NCBI RefSeq assembly: GCF_900496995.4
Contig: NC_044019.1
Coordinates: 4,685,501 to 4,749,500, forward strand
Source of the DNA: Aquila chrysaetos chrysaetos
Taxonomy: Eukaryota > Chordata > Aves > Accipitriformes > Accipitridae
DNA: 64,000 nucleotides
Direction of reading: 5' to 3'
Part shown: positions 24,091-33,332 of the stretch, one piece after another
How the letters are laid out: each line of letters starts with the position of its first letter
Position numbering within the stretch: the stretch's first letter is position 1
Program-made: the position numbers and the translations under genes
Notes under the pieces: model-generated
Database searches by the model: none
What the model saw: the letters and a program-made list of their open reading frames with translations, nothing else
What the model was told of the DNA's origin: nothing

Positions 24091-25110
24091 TCAGTTACAG
24101 GGAAGCCACGTTGGGTAAGACTGATTGCAAGGCAGGAAGGGCTGCACGTGGGTGACATAGTAGTTGAAGTTTATTTCACTGACATAAGGAGCTGGCTGGT
24201 AGTAGCAGGTAACATTTGTGACCGTGGGGATGATGTTCTGCTCAGCCAGGACTCTCACAGCCAGCATGGCAATGAGGTTCAGGGTCTGCCTCCTTTCGTG
24301 TCCCATAAGGCAGACTGTGCTCTCATTGACCACCCTGTGGAGGGTCATCAAATAGTCATATCTTTTGCTCTCCATCCCAACAAAGTGGCTCTGAAGGTAG
24401 CACTCCAGCTTCCTCTGCTGCTCACCGATGTCAGAGAAGTCTATGAAAAACCTGGAGCACATGTATCTCTGTAGTGCCTTCATATCCACTTCCGATTTGG
24501 GCTTAAACCCCCTCACCAAGAGGTTGCAGTATTTCAGAAGCCCCCCACCTCTGATCTCCTCTGGGTTTCTCGTGGCGATGACCCTGTTCCGGAGATGGTC
24601 CATTGCCTCCTCAAAGTCCCCGTACATGCTCTCCCCAGTGACCGTGGGGTGGAAGTTCTCAGCCATGGGGTTCTCCGAACACTCCCCAAACAGCAGAAGC
24701 GAATCCAGGATGATCTGGAAGGAGTCCACGCTGAACTCGAACTGCCGCCTGAGAGAGTCCACGAATTTGAGTTCCACGTTCTTACCACTGTTGTTGGAGA
24801 GCGATATGAGGCTCCAGCGGTCGGTTTCGTTGCATACCTTCACAAGCTTCTGCACGTACGCCTCCTTCAGAGTCATGGGGGTGATCTTGTCTTTGTTGAC
24901 ACCTTCTGGGAGGAAGTCAAGAAGGCAGTCCATGACCACATCTTTAACAAGCTGGAAGACATCTTCGGTCTTCAGATCTACACCGAAGATGAGATCTAGG
25001 TCTTTGTAGCCCAAGCCACTGTCTTGATGTAGAACGTGACTAGCTGCTGAGCCATTCAACCTTACATTATGGACTGCAATTCCTTTCTTCTCCAAGCGAC
25101 TACGGACAAC
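24091..25110 (-). CDS. TENT5B: TENT5B coding exon 2
   Basis: This 1,020-base exon encodes residues 59-397 and the TGA stop (24091-24093). It starts after a TATATCTCAG acceptor with GTT GTC CGT AGT (V-V-R-S), in phase 0 with exon 1. It carries all catalytic residues and most of the fold. A single large terminal coding exon is typical of the TENT5 genes. Confidence 0.96.
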   Translation of the reverse strand, partial: VVRSRLEKKGIAVHNVRLNGSAASHVLHQDSGLGYKDLDLIFGVDLKTEDVFQLVKDVVMDCLLDFLPEGVNKDKITPMTLKEAYVQKLVKVCNETDRWSLISLSNNSGKNVELKFVDSLRRQFEFSVDSFQIILDSLLLFGECSENPMAENFHPTVTGESMYGDFEEAMDHLRNRVIATRNPEEIRGGGLLKYCNLLVRGFKPKSEVDMKALQRYMCSRFFIDFSDIGEQQRKLECYLQSHFVGMESKRYDYLMTLHRVVNESTVCLMGHERRQTLNLIAMLAVRVLAEQNIIPTVTNVTCYYQPAPYVSEINFNYYVTHVQPFLPCNQSYPTWLPCN

Positions 25111-28100
25111 CTGAGATATAAAGAGAGTCGGTGAGAAGCAAGAAAGCATTCCTGGAGCAGCCTGGATACAGCAGCAGGATTCACTCCCTGTGCTTATATG
25201 GGTCACTCCAGTGCAAGACAGTGAAATAAAAAGCTAATCCATTAGAAATAGGTCACTTTGGAAAGCATCCAGAATCTCACCAGCAGCTGGGGGTGGCTCT
25301 CCTTTACTTATTCCCTTGCATTAGAGGGCTCTTACTGCACACAAACAGATGTTTCTGCTTCCAGTACAGCTGTTTGCTCTTCCTTCCCCCCACCAAAGCG
25401 GAGAGGTTATCTGAACCCATTCTTTGGGGCATCCTCTGCCCCCTTCACCCCCCCATGGTTGCAGTCAGCCTCTCCAGTCAGCAAGCCAAGACCAGCCAAT
25501 CCAGAAACGACTCCAAATACAAGGCGGCAGCACAGTCTGCAGCAGTCCCTGCTGATTTAATCAGGGTGGCTCACTGCTTTTAGCCATCCCCTTTGCCTGT
25601 CAAGATTCATTAAAGGCAAATCAAGATGCCAGAACTGCTCAAAAGCCCCAGCCAGGCGTATGCAAGTTCATGTCCTAACTAGTAAGTGTATCCTAACAAT
25701 TTCCAGTGTGTCAGAGCTTCGTGCTGAACTTGGCATGCTATCAAGCACAAGAGGCAGCTTTCATCTTACGGGTGTTACTCCGGTGATTTTAATGCTGCCT
25801 GCTCAGTCCTGGCACACCCACCAGTACCTCCAAAGCTTTGTTCATTTAGAGTGAAGCTGAATCACTTGCCTGATTACTTAACATGCAGGAGGCTGAAATA
25901 ACCCCAAGACCATAAAATAAACTATCTGGACACCAGGTTATAATTTGAGTTTAACTGAGCTCAAAGATCCCAGGAAGATTAAGTTCACATCTTCCACCAG
26001 AAGCTCTTCACATCTCTCATCCTGCTTTCATGTTTCTCTCCAGCAATTACGCACTGTCCTGTGAGTCCCAGCTAGCCAGCCTGCTCACCCGGTGCTTGAA
26101 GCAAGGCTAGAGCTTGAAAGAGCCTGAGCTTGGGATACAAATGGACAAATTATATCACTAGAAGCCAGTCTGACTGGGCTATTCAGCCCTACGAGGCTGT
26201 CCTAGTTTGAGAGGCCCCACTAAAATTAAAAACTTTATCAGAGGGACCAAAAGCCCTGCTTGGTTGACGTGGCCCTGAGCAGACAGTTCTGGGGGGGGGA
26301 ACATCAGAGCGTTGCAGCTCCAGTGAGTCTCAGCAGCTATAAAACAGCCCCTCCGTGAGTTTTGTTTAGAAGAAACAATACATAAGAGGTGGACAACTGC
26401 AGTATGCAACCCTTAGCATGTCACAGGCCTCTTGGTGACCAAGCTGAGGCCACACCAGTGAGCTTCTGCTGCCCCAAGGTGCCCTTGCAAACAGAAAATA
26501 TCTTGGCACAAACCGATAAACATTTTTTAAACTTGAAGGTTGTTAAATCTCATGATGGAGCTTCTCTGCTGGAGTTTCCCCTGCTACTCCCTGACATGAG
26601 CCACTCTTGCTCGGGCTAGAAATGTGCCCGGGCTCCTTGCCAACCAAATGGTGACAGTCACATGTCAGGCAACAGTTAACCAGTGAGCTATTCACCATCG
26701 GAAGTCCCAGGTCCCCCCCAGCACATCCAATGCAGCCATGAAAGCAGTTGTTTTCAAAGGCAGATAGCCTGAAAACTGCATTTACTCCTAGAAGAGACAC
26801 AGGGTTACTCCCCCATATAGCACAAATATCACGCAGTCGATCCAGGGGAGTTCCTGGTGCCCATTTGTTGCCAACTGATCAGTCACTGGAGTCACTCACC
26901 CCAGGCACAACTCCAGCACTACTTGTAGAGTTAAGAGTTTTGTGCTATTAGGCTTAGAGAGACAAGATATAGGTCACAAAAGTGTTAGATGCAGAGCTAG
27001 GACCAGTGCTTGGAGAAGATCTCATTCCAGATTAATTTCCTAGCCCCAAAGAACATCTGCTTAACCCCTTTCTGGGTGCAGCATTTCAGAACCATAAGCT
27101 TCAGGCTTACTGGAGCTCCCCCCAGGTTTACAGGTCCGCCCATGTGAGATGTATTCGGAAGAGGGGGGGGAAAAAAACGACCTCATCCAACCGCTCAAGT
27201 CAGTCTTGTCCCAAATCACCCAAAAAAACTCCAACCTGCAGAGCACCAGGGAGCAGAGAGCCTTGCTGCTTCCCCGAGGACAGCAAGCTTCACCCTACCA
27301 GTCTCAACCTGAAGCACATCTCCCCGGCTCCAGCTGGTGGGTTCAGGTATGTGGTTTTTTTTCCCCAGAGGGTTGGATATTTAGAGGGTTAGGCAGCTGC
27401 TGACCTGCTTCCCAAAACAGCACCTCACGTTACGTGTGGTTCAGATAATTGACTCTGACAGCCAGGCAGGAGCAAACCCTGCCTGCGTCCTGACCTGCCG
27501 CTTCCCACCTCCCACAACAACAAGAGCATGCAATAAATAACTGCCTTTTAGGTTACTTGTTTCAGATTAGTCAGCCCTAAATACAGGGTCTGCCAGCACG
27601 GCTGGTCAGAATTACAGCCCTCAGTTATTTAGTGTTTGAAGTTGCTAGTGGCAACATCCTTTTCAGCAGCTCTGACACCAAAACGCTTCAGTTTCGTGGA
27701 ACCAAACAGTAATAACTGGTGGAACATTTGATGCTGCACCGCGCCGGGCTTTTAGCAGCGCCGAGCTTCGCTGGTCTTGCACAACCCAAGGGCAGTGTCC
27801 TGACAGTAGCCCTCATCTGTCCTTCAGTTTAAAAGCTTTAGCAGCCAATATTTAGCACTTCTGCCCCCAACAGATGCAGCAGAACTCGAGGAATCTGAAA
27901 TCAGCTGAGGCTTTCGCACAGCGGAGTGTCTTTCAAATGTCACCTTTCCATTTTCCAGGCTTAAGTAGAACTATTTCTCAAGCAGCTGAGGCTTCAAAAT
28001 CCTAGTGATTAGCTTATTGTGAAAGCCAGTTTGGTTTTAGCTTTGTGAATAGCCTTTTTAATTAGAAGCTAACATGCCCGATTTTACATTTGATGAGTCA

Positions 28101-29175
28101 TTACTGAGGAATGAAGTTGCCTCCCAAACATGAATATGCATCAGCTTATTTGAACTACATTGTTAGTTTAATATTAAACACAGTTATTACTTTATGGTTA
28201 AACTAACAGGAACTCTTCAACAAGATGAAGTCTTAGGCAGGCTCTGGAAGATACAGTCAGTGTGACGAGAATCAAAGGACACTGACATTTGATCTAGCAT
28301 TTCAATTAATAACTGCCTCTTACAACGCACAAGCCCAACATGTCCACCAGCACGAAGCCATTTCGTGGCAGCAGCTCCAAAAAGCCACTTGGCCTCGGCC
28401 ACCCCCCTCACCCCCCCATTTCGCAGCTCTTGGGGCACCAAAGCAACTCTAAAAGGAGGAGGACCACGGGATGGGAGGAAGCAAAGCGGGATCCACGGCA
28501 CAAGCTGCAGCGGCTTCGGGGTTCAGGCACGAATTTTACACGCAGGGGATTTTTTTTTCTAGAGAAAGCTGCTTTTCAGGAGACTCCTTCCAGCTTTATA
28601 CATTTCTACGACTGCGGGCAGGACACAGGCAGCAAGCAGGCAGCCCCCCCAGGCCAAGCAAACACCAGCCAACCCCACCGAGACCCCCCCCTCCCTGGGA
28701 TGGGGAAGCGGGGCTAACCGAGCACCCAGCACCCCTGGGACGATGGGGGTCGGCTCCCTGACCACCCCCCCCCCCCCAACACCCCGGGGAACACCCGCAC
28801 CGTGCGGGCCGGGAGCTCTGCCCTCAGCTCACCGAGGGGGGGGGGGGCAGAGGGTGCCCGGGGGGGGGGCTGGCTCGGGGCCCGGCGGGCCGGTTACCGC
28901 TGCCTCAGCACTTTTATTTTCACCCTGACCCCCGCGGGAGCGGGGCAGAGTCCAGCGAGGCGGCGAAACCTGGACACCCCCCCCCCCCCCCCAGGCCTCA
29001 CCTGGACGATGGTGCGGGGCCGCACGGAGAGCGTGGGGAAGTTTCCACGGCCGTGGATGGGGACGGCCTCGCCCAGGATCTGGTCCAGCCGCTGCACCTG
29101 CTCCCAGGTCAGGACGCTGAAGCGGCCGCCGCGCTGCTCCGAAGGGCCCGCAACGGGCCCCGCCACCGGCAGCAT
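24091..29175 (-). CDS. TENT5B: TENT5B (FAM46B), terminal nucleotidyltransferase 5B, complete in two exons
   Basis: The family adds adenosines to RNA 3' ends as a non-canonical poly(A) polymerase. The CDS joins 29175-29002 and 25110-24091 and encodes 397 residues (human 425). Visible features are the exon-1 block [12 protein letters not shown] (residues 38-49); the nucleotidyltransferase signature GS (78-79) followed by DLD (95-97), the metal-binding pair; a probable third acidic residue at E171 in KNVELKFVD; the conserved [11 protein letters not shown] and [15 protein letters not shown] blocks; and the terminal YPTWLPCN shared by all TENT5 proteins. Exon 1 ([18 protein letters not shown]) and the position next to SLC9A1 identify TENT5B rather than 5A, 5C or 5D. 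The C-terminal segment resembles TENT5A/C more than human TENT5B. There is no signal peptide. The start at 29175 gives a family-like N terminus; an in-frame ATG at 29535 would add a phenylalanine-rich stretch and is disfavoured. Confidence 0.95.
28000..28230. promoter_or_regulatory. Candidate intronic enhancer with AP-1 site
   Basis: An AT-rich, CpG-poor island lies inside a GC-rich intron. It contains a perfect TGAGTCA at 28094-28100, an ATATGCATCAGC word combining POU-like and half-MARE elements at about 28134-28145, and several homeobox-like TTAATTA/TTAGTTTAAT words. Such texture is common in conserved enhancers, but conservation was not tested. Confidence 0.3.
28766..28870. repeat. C-run and G-run cluster in TENT5B intron 1
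   Basis: A run of about 13 C (near 28,766-28,778) is followed on the same strand by two G runs of about 10 or more bases (near 28,837-28,870). Both strands can form G-quadruplexes and the C and G runs could pair with each other. Exact run lengths may be affected by sequencing error. Confidence 0.7.
28977..28992. repeat. 16-base C homopolymer beside the TENT5B splice donor
   Basis: On the transcribed minus strand this is G16, starting nine bases inside intron 1. G-runs close to a donor are known to act as intronic splicing enhancers through hnRNP H/F binding, so this tract may tune exon 1 splicing. Confidence 0.85.
29002..29175 (-). CDS. TENT5B: TENT5B coding exon 1
   Basis: The exon encodes 58 residues from ATG at 29175-29173 (context GGCGATGC, with G at -3) to CAG just before the donor GTGAGG. 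Residues 20-49 carry the TENT5B-type sequence [20 protein letters not shown] and HGRGNFPTL. The N-terminal extension before this block is about 19 residues, against about 38 in human. It ends in phase 0. Confidence 0.93.
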
Positions 29176-29237
29176 CGCCTTCCTCCTCCTCCTCCTCCCC
29201 CCCCCCTCCCCTCCCCGCCGCCGCAGCCGAAAAGCCA

Positions 29238-29290
29238 CCGGAAGAGGAGGTCGAGTCACCCGGAAACGGCCCGGAAACCAGCCGGAAGTG
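29238..29290 (+). promoter_or_regulatory. ETS-type motifs CCGGAAG in the TENT5B promoter region
   Basis: CCGGAAG at 29238-29244 and the full CCGGAAGTG at 29282-29290 match the GABP/ELK consensus typical of CpG-island promoters, where they sit within tens of bases of the start site. Two further CCGGAAA words lie between them. This suggests a second, TATA-independent initiation zone. Confidence 0.45.
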
Positions 29291-29328
29291 CCGGTTTGGG
29301 AGGGGAAACGGGAGGAAAATTTGAAGGG

Positions 29329-29399
29329 AAAAAAAAAAAAAAAAGAAAAGGGGGGGAAAAAAGGCGAGGAGGGGAAAAAAAAAAAAAAAAAAAAAAAAA
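29329..29399. repeat. A-rich tracts (A16 and A25) in the TENT5B 5' region
   Basis: Two A homopolymers on the plus strand are separated by G-rich sequence. They appear as U tracts in a TENT5B transcript. They account for the poly-phenylalanine and poly-lysine frames around this point. Confidence 0.9.
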
Positions 29400-29561
29400 G
29401 GTGGTGCTGAGGGCCGTTCCCCGAGGGGCGGAGGCGGGGAGGAGCGGTCGGTGCCCGGAGCGGGGGGGGGGGTGGGAAACGCCGCAACGAACCGGCCCGC
29501 GCCGCTCCCCGCCCGCCACCGGCTACGCGGAGCACTGCGCTGGCACGCGCCCGGCCGCCCC

Positions 29562-29569
29562 TTTATATA
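29562..29569 (-). promoter_or_regulatory. TENT5B: TATA box, TENT5B promoter
   Basis: The minus strand reads TATATAAA followed by GGGGCGGCC, a near-consensus TATA box with a GC-rich flank. It predicts a transcription start near 29,535, about 360 bases before the start codon. Confidence 0.6.
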
Positions 29570-29589
29570 GGCCCCGCGGCCGCGCCCCC

Positions 29590-29813
29590 ATTGGCCCGGC
29601 CCCGCCGCCAATCCCTGCCCGGCCTTGCCGCCTCTCCGGCGCTTTCATAGGCCCAGGAGGAAAAGAGGGTCTGGGTTAGAAGCCAATCAGAGGAGGGAGT
29701 AGGGAAAGAGGCGGGACGAAGGGAAGAGGGGGCGGGACAGACTGGTGGAGCCCCGCCCCTCCGGCGCGGCTCGCTGCGTGCGGGAATCCCGGCGGTGATT
29801 GGTCGGGGCGGGG
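29590..29813. promoter_or_regulatory. TENT5B: CCAAT boxes and GC box upstream of TENT5B
   Basis: CCAAT/ATTGG pentamers occur at 29590-29594 (minus), 29608-29612 (plus), 29683-29687 (plus) and 29798-29802 (minus), with GGGGCGGGG at 29805-29813 and two weaker GGCGGGAC words at about 29,709 and 29,729. NF-Y and Sp1 binding to such clusters is usual for CpG-island promoters. The mixed orientations also allow a divergent transcript, for which no gene is seen. Confidence 0.55.
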
Positions 29814-29830
29814 CGCGGGTTAAAGGGACA

Positions 29831-30028
29831 CCCCATTGATGTCCCATTGATGTCCCATTGATGTCCCATTGATGCCCCGTGCCCTGGTGCCCCATTGATG
29901 CCCAACGGCCTGGTACCCACTGATGCTCCACGGTCTGATACCGCACTGATACCCCACGTCCTGGTGTCCCATTGATGCCCCAAGGTCTGATACCCCATTG
30001 ATACACCATGGCCTGGCACCCCACAGCC
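29831..30028. repeat. Nested minisatellite (11-bp then about 26-bp units)
   Basis: Four copies of TGTCCCATTGA (11 bases) are followed by about six units of 25-26 bases, each ending in CCCATTGA/CCCACTGA and containing a CCTGGT or TCTGAT core. The short unit appears to be the end of the longer one, so one probably arose from the other by slippage. Every unit brings an ATTGA word close to CCAAT-like sequence, just outside the TENT5B promoter. Confidence 0.9.
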
Positions 30029-32339
30029 CAATGCCCCCCAGCCGGACACCCCCGTCCCCAGGACCCTCTCTCCCCAGGGACCCGCTGCGCCAGGCGGCTA
30101 CAGGGAGCTCTGGCACCCAGGAGACACAGGGTGACACCCCGGGGTGATGGAGCCCACCGGCTCAGGAGGCTGACGCCAGGTACTCCCAACCCGCAGAGTT
30201 CAACCCCAGCCCCTAAAACCCACCGCGTGGCCCTGCTGCTGGGCGAGCCACCGCCTCCTCCTCCGGCCAGCCGTGTGCCAAGCCACCAGCCGCCCATTTC
30301 CTTTCATCCCAACAATTCCCATCACTTTAAAGAGCTCATTTCTCTGCGACGTTTAACCCTGCAGACATTTCCAGGAGGCGCCTCCCCGCCGAGCCGGTGC
30401 CCGATGCCCCGCGGTCCTGCGGATGGACAGGCATGACTCCAGGCTCCCCATCAGCAGCCACCGCTCCCATTTCCTCGGTTCCTGCTTGGAGCTGGGATCC
30501 ATCCTTAAAAGCTGGGCCGGGGAACGAGCCAGCACTGATTTATGTTTATACCCTCGCAGGGAATTATTGCAAAAGCACCCCTGAAAACCCCCAGACCCCC
30601 AACCTGGGGCATTTTGCAGAGGCCACTGCAGAGCTCTTCCAAGCTGCAAAGTCTGTCTCTGAAGCTGAGGCTCTGTGGTGGCAGGTTGTCCTCTCCCATA
30701 TCCCAGGGGTCTGCCACTGGAAGCTGGAGCTGGCTGCGGAAAGAGTAACTTAGTGATAGGGGGATTTGGGTTTGGGGGGAAATGGGGTGTTTAGAAGCAC
30801 CCACAGCTGGGTTGGAAGGGAGAGGAGGCAAGGGGGTGCCCTGAGCCCTGGTATCCTCTGAAATCCTCCCCATTCCATGATGCACAGCCAGCCCGAGGGA
30901 TTCCCATGGGGGGCTGGTGTCCCCTCCGCCGGGGTCCCTGTGTGGGGACACTCCTCGTGCTGTGGGGTTTTGCTCTCTGGATCCTGCCAGTGTCATTGTG
31001 TAGCTCCATCAGGCATCTCCATTGGGATTAAATGCTGCTCCTGGTTACTCCCCGCAAGGCTCCGAATTGGGGCACAGGAGGAGGGGAGCCCTGCCGGAAA
31101 GTGATTTTCCAAGGAACTTAATAAAAAATCAGGCAGCTGCCTCCCATTGCAAAACCCCTTTGATTCTGTCGGCAAAAGAACCAGATCAGGAAGAGTTTCC
31201 CAAGATGTTGAGAGGGGCAAATGGCTTTAGGGATCAGGATCCATCCCACTTGCCTGTCCTAGGGGGGTCCAACTGGGGGGATTCAGGCACAGGAGGAAGG
31301 GCTGGCTGGGTGCTGAGCACCCCACAGGCAGGGCAGTTTGGGGGACCCCACCAGCCGCGGCACCCCTCGGCAGTGGGGCAGGATGCGGCCGCGGAGCCGA
31401 TGGGATGAACAGGGTGCTGCAGATCCTCGGGGGATGAGCCGGTGGCCTGGTGATGAGTTGGGAGATACACGCCGGTGCTGCCTGGGCCGAGAGGGACAGG
31501 CGTGCTGATGGCTCCGGAGAAAACATTGGCCCATTAAAAAGAGCTGACGCGCTCCAGCAGGACTGGCTGAGCTGCTCGTTAATGTCCATCACCAAATGAT
31601 TATCTCAAAGAGCCACCGGCAGTGAACCCAGGGCTGGGAATGGCACCGAGGCCGTTTCCTTCCAGCTCAGCAAGGGCCAGCCCGGGCTTTATTTGTTTGT
31701 TTTGTTGGCAATTAAGGAATAATCACCGTCTTGGGGTGAAACACGGGCGGATCCTGCCTCCCGGGTGATGGCACGAGGGTTGCAAAGCCCCTTTGGGGTT
31801 GTGAAGGTGGGCCAGGGGCTGGGCAGGGGGACGGGGGCTCGGGGATGCCGTGGCCCTGCTTGGCCCATAGATCTGGGCTTGGCAGCAACCTGCTTCTGCC
31901 CGGGGGACACCGGCTTCACCCTGCCGGGAAATCACCCAGGGAGGAGCTGGGACGTGCCCCGGCGTGTGCACGGAGAGGAACAGGGCACCCCACTGCCAGG
32001 GGCATGGAGAGGGGCAGGGGGCTGTCATGGGCTGCTCAGTGGGTGAGTTGGGGGAAAAGGGCTGGAGAAGCTGGGGGAGCAGGGCAGGGGGTGAAAGCCC
32101 AACCTGGAGGTGAAGAAAGACCTCGGGGACTCCCTGACCCGCGTGGGACCAGCTCCGTCCCACCCGCCATTAAGTAGGGTGTGTGCCAACTCCCTGAGCA
32201 AGCAGGAGAAACCAAGCCCTTCTGCCGGAGCCACCAACGTCACCCAGTGTCGCCCCAGGGGAGCAGCAACGCGCCCCGTTGGGGTGGGGGCATTCCTCCT
32301 GCCCCGCTCCCATGGCAGCCGCCCCCGACATCGCCACCG

Positions 32340-32690
32340 TGCACACGCCAACCATGTCCCAGGCTGTCCCTGTGCACAAACTGGCTGTCGCTGTGCGCAT
32401 ACTGGCTGTCCCCATGCCCACGACAGCTGTCCCCGTGCACGTGCCGTGCATGCACTGGCCATCTCTGTGCATGCCCGGGCTGCCCCGTGCACACACACCA
32501 GCCGTCCCCATGCAGACACAAGCTGTCCCCATGCAGATGCCAGCCGTCCTTGTGCATTTGCCTGCCATCCCCCTGCACACACTCCACCGTCTTCGTGCAA
32601 AAGCCCACTGTCCCACGCACATGTGCTGCTGTCCCCGCACACATGCCGCTGTCCCCACGCACGCGCTGCCTCTCTGTGCCCGCTGTGGGT
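32340..32690. repeat. Minisatellite built on CTGTCCCCATGCAC, 21-24-bp unit
   Basis: About 15 degenerate tandem units carry the core TGTCCCCATGCA/TGTGCACA. Unit length varies between about 21 and 24 bases, so frames remain open for long distances on both strands. The resulting His/Cys-rich and Gly-rich apparent proteins are repeat artefacts. Confidence 0.85.
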
Positions 32691-33317
32691 TTAGGAGTTG
32701 GAGCCCTTCTCGTCGGCCGTGTCCGAAGCCTCCCTCAGCAAGCGCTGCTCCCAGACACCTCGCAGTCGCTCGCATCCACATCCAGCCCCGCTCACTCCTG
32801 CACAGCCCATCCCAGAGGTGCCACTGCTGCTCTCTGCCCCCGGACCCTCGCTGCCGGGACACCCGTGTCCCTGGGGCTGTGCCACCAGCTGCCTCCATGG
32901 CCCCGAGTGGCCACAGCAAGGCCAAATTCAGCGTCGCAGGCGGTGCGGCTGCACGGTGAGCACCCGTGTTCACTGCCCAGAGCGAGGGGTGTCACCGTCT
33001 GCGCTCAGCCCAGGGTCCCCATGTCACTGGCTGGGACCTCCAGACCCCACCGCGTCCCTGGCTGCCTCCTGGAATTAAAGATAAGTGATGATGCCGGGAC
33101 ACACTCGTCCCAGAGACGGCCACCTTGGAAGCCCTGAGATGAAAAGGAGCGCAGGGTATTATTACTGTGGATGACACAGAGCTGGGGAATGGCACCCGTC
33201 ACCTCCCCCGGCTGCTGAAAAATGCTGCCTGGGGAGCGCAGGGGGGGACACGGCACTGCCGGGGCATGGGGAGGGGGACACGGCACTGATGTGGCCCCAG
33301 AGCGGGGCAGGGATTGA

Positions 33318-33332
33318 GCTGCCCCCTCGTAG
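33318..33332 (-). promoter_or_regulatory. CTCF-like motif, reverse
   Basis: The minus strand reads CTACGAGGGGGCAGC, matching the CTCF core except at positions 2 and 5. It faces the forward motif at 4287, with TENT5B between them. Matches of this quality occur by chance in GC-rich DNA, so support is limited. Confidence 0.3.

Larger units (their letters stand above)
25111..29001 (-). other. TENT5B: TENT5B intron 1
   Basis: The intron runs from donor GTGAGG (29001) to acceptor AG (25111-25112), 3,891 bases. Next to the donor it is extremely G-rich on the transcribed strand, with a 16-base homopolymer at 28977-28992. The middle holds an AT-rich, low-CpG island with an AP-1 site (28.0-28.23 kb). 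No internal coding exon or RNA gene was recognised. Confidence 0.9.
29176..29535 (-). other. TENT5B: TENT5B 5' UTR (inferred)
   Basis: This is the sequence between the start codon and the transcription start expected about 30 bases downstream of the TATA box. In the RNA it would contain two long U tracts, U25 (29375-29399) and about U16 (29329-29344), and ETS motifs lie within it. If ETS-driven initiation dominates, the real start is nearer 29.2-29.3 kb and the UTR much shorter. Confidence 0.45.

Noticed and set aside
24428..25009. Plus-strand frames antisense to TENT5B exon 2
   Set aside because: They are shadows of the conserved minus-strand coding exon.
26196..26270. TGTCCTAGTTTGAGAG-like sequence reminiscent of an avian LTR end
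   Set aside because: The resemblance is only to a short motif; no second LTR, primer site or target duplication was seen.
28894..29535. N-terminal extension of TENT5B from an in-frame ATG at 29535
   Set aside because: It would add 120 residues with long phenylalanine runs encoded by T homopolymers. The ATG lies at the predicted transcription start and no TENT5 protein known to me has such an extension.
32170..33137. Long frames on both strands across the 32.3-32.7 kb repeat
   Set aside because: They come from the minisatellite and GC-rich flanks, resemble no known protein and show no splice or start context.
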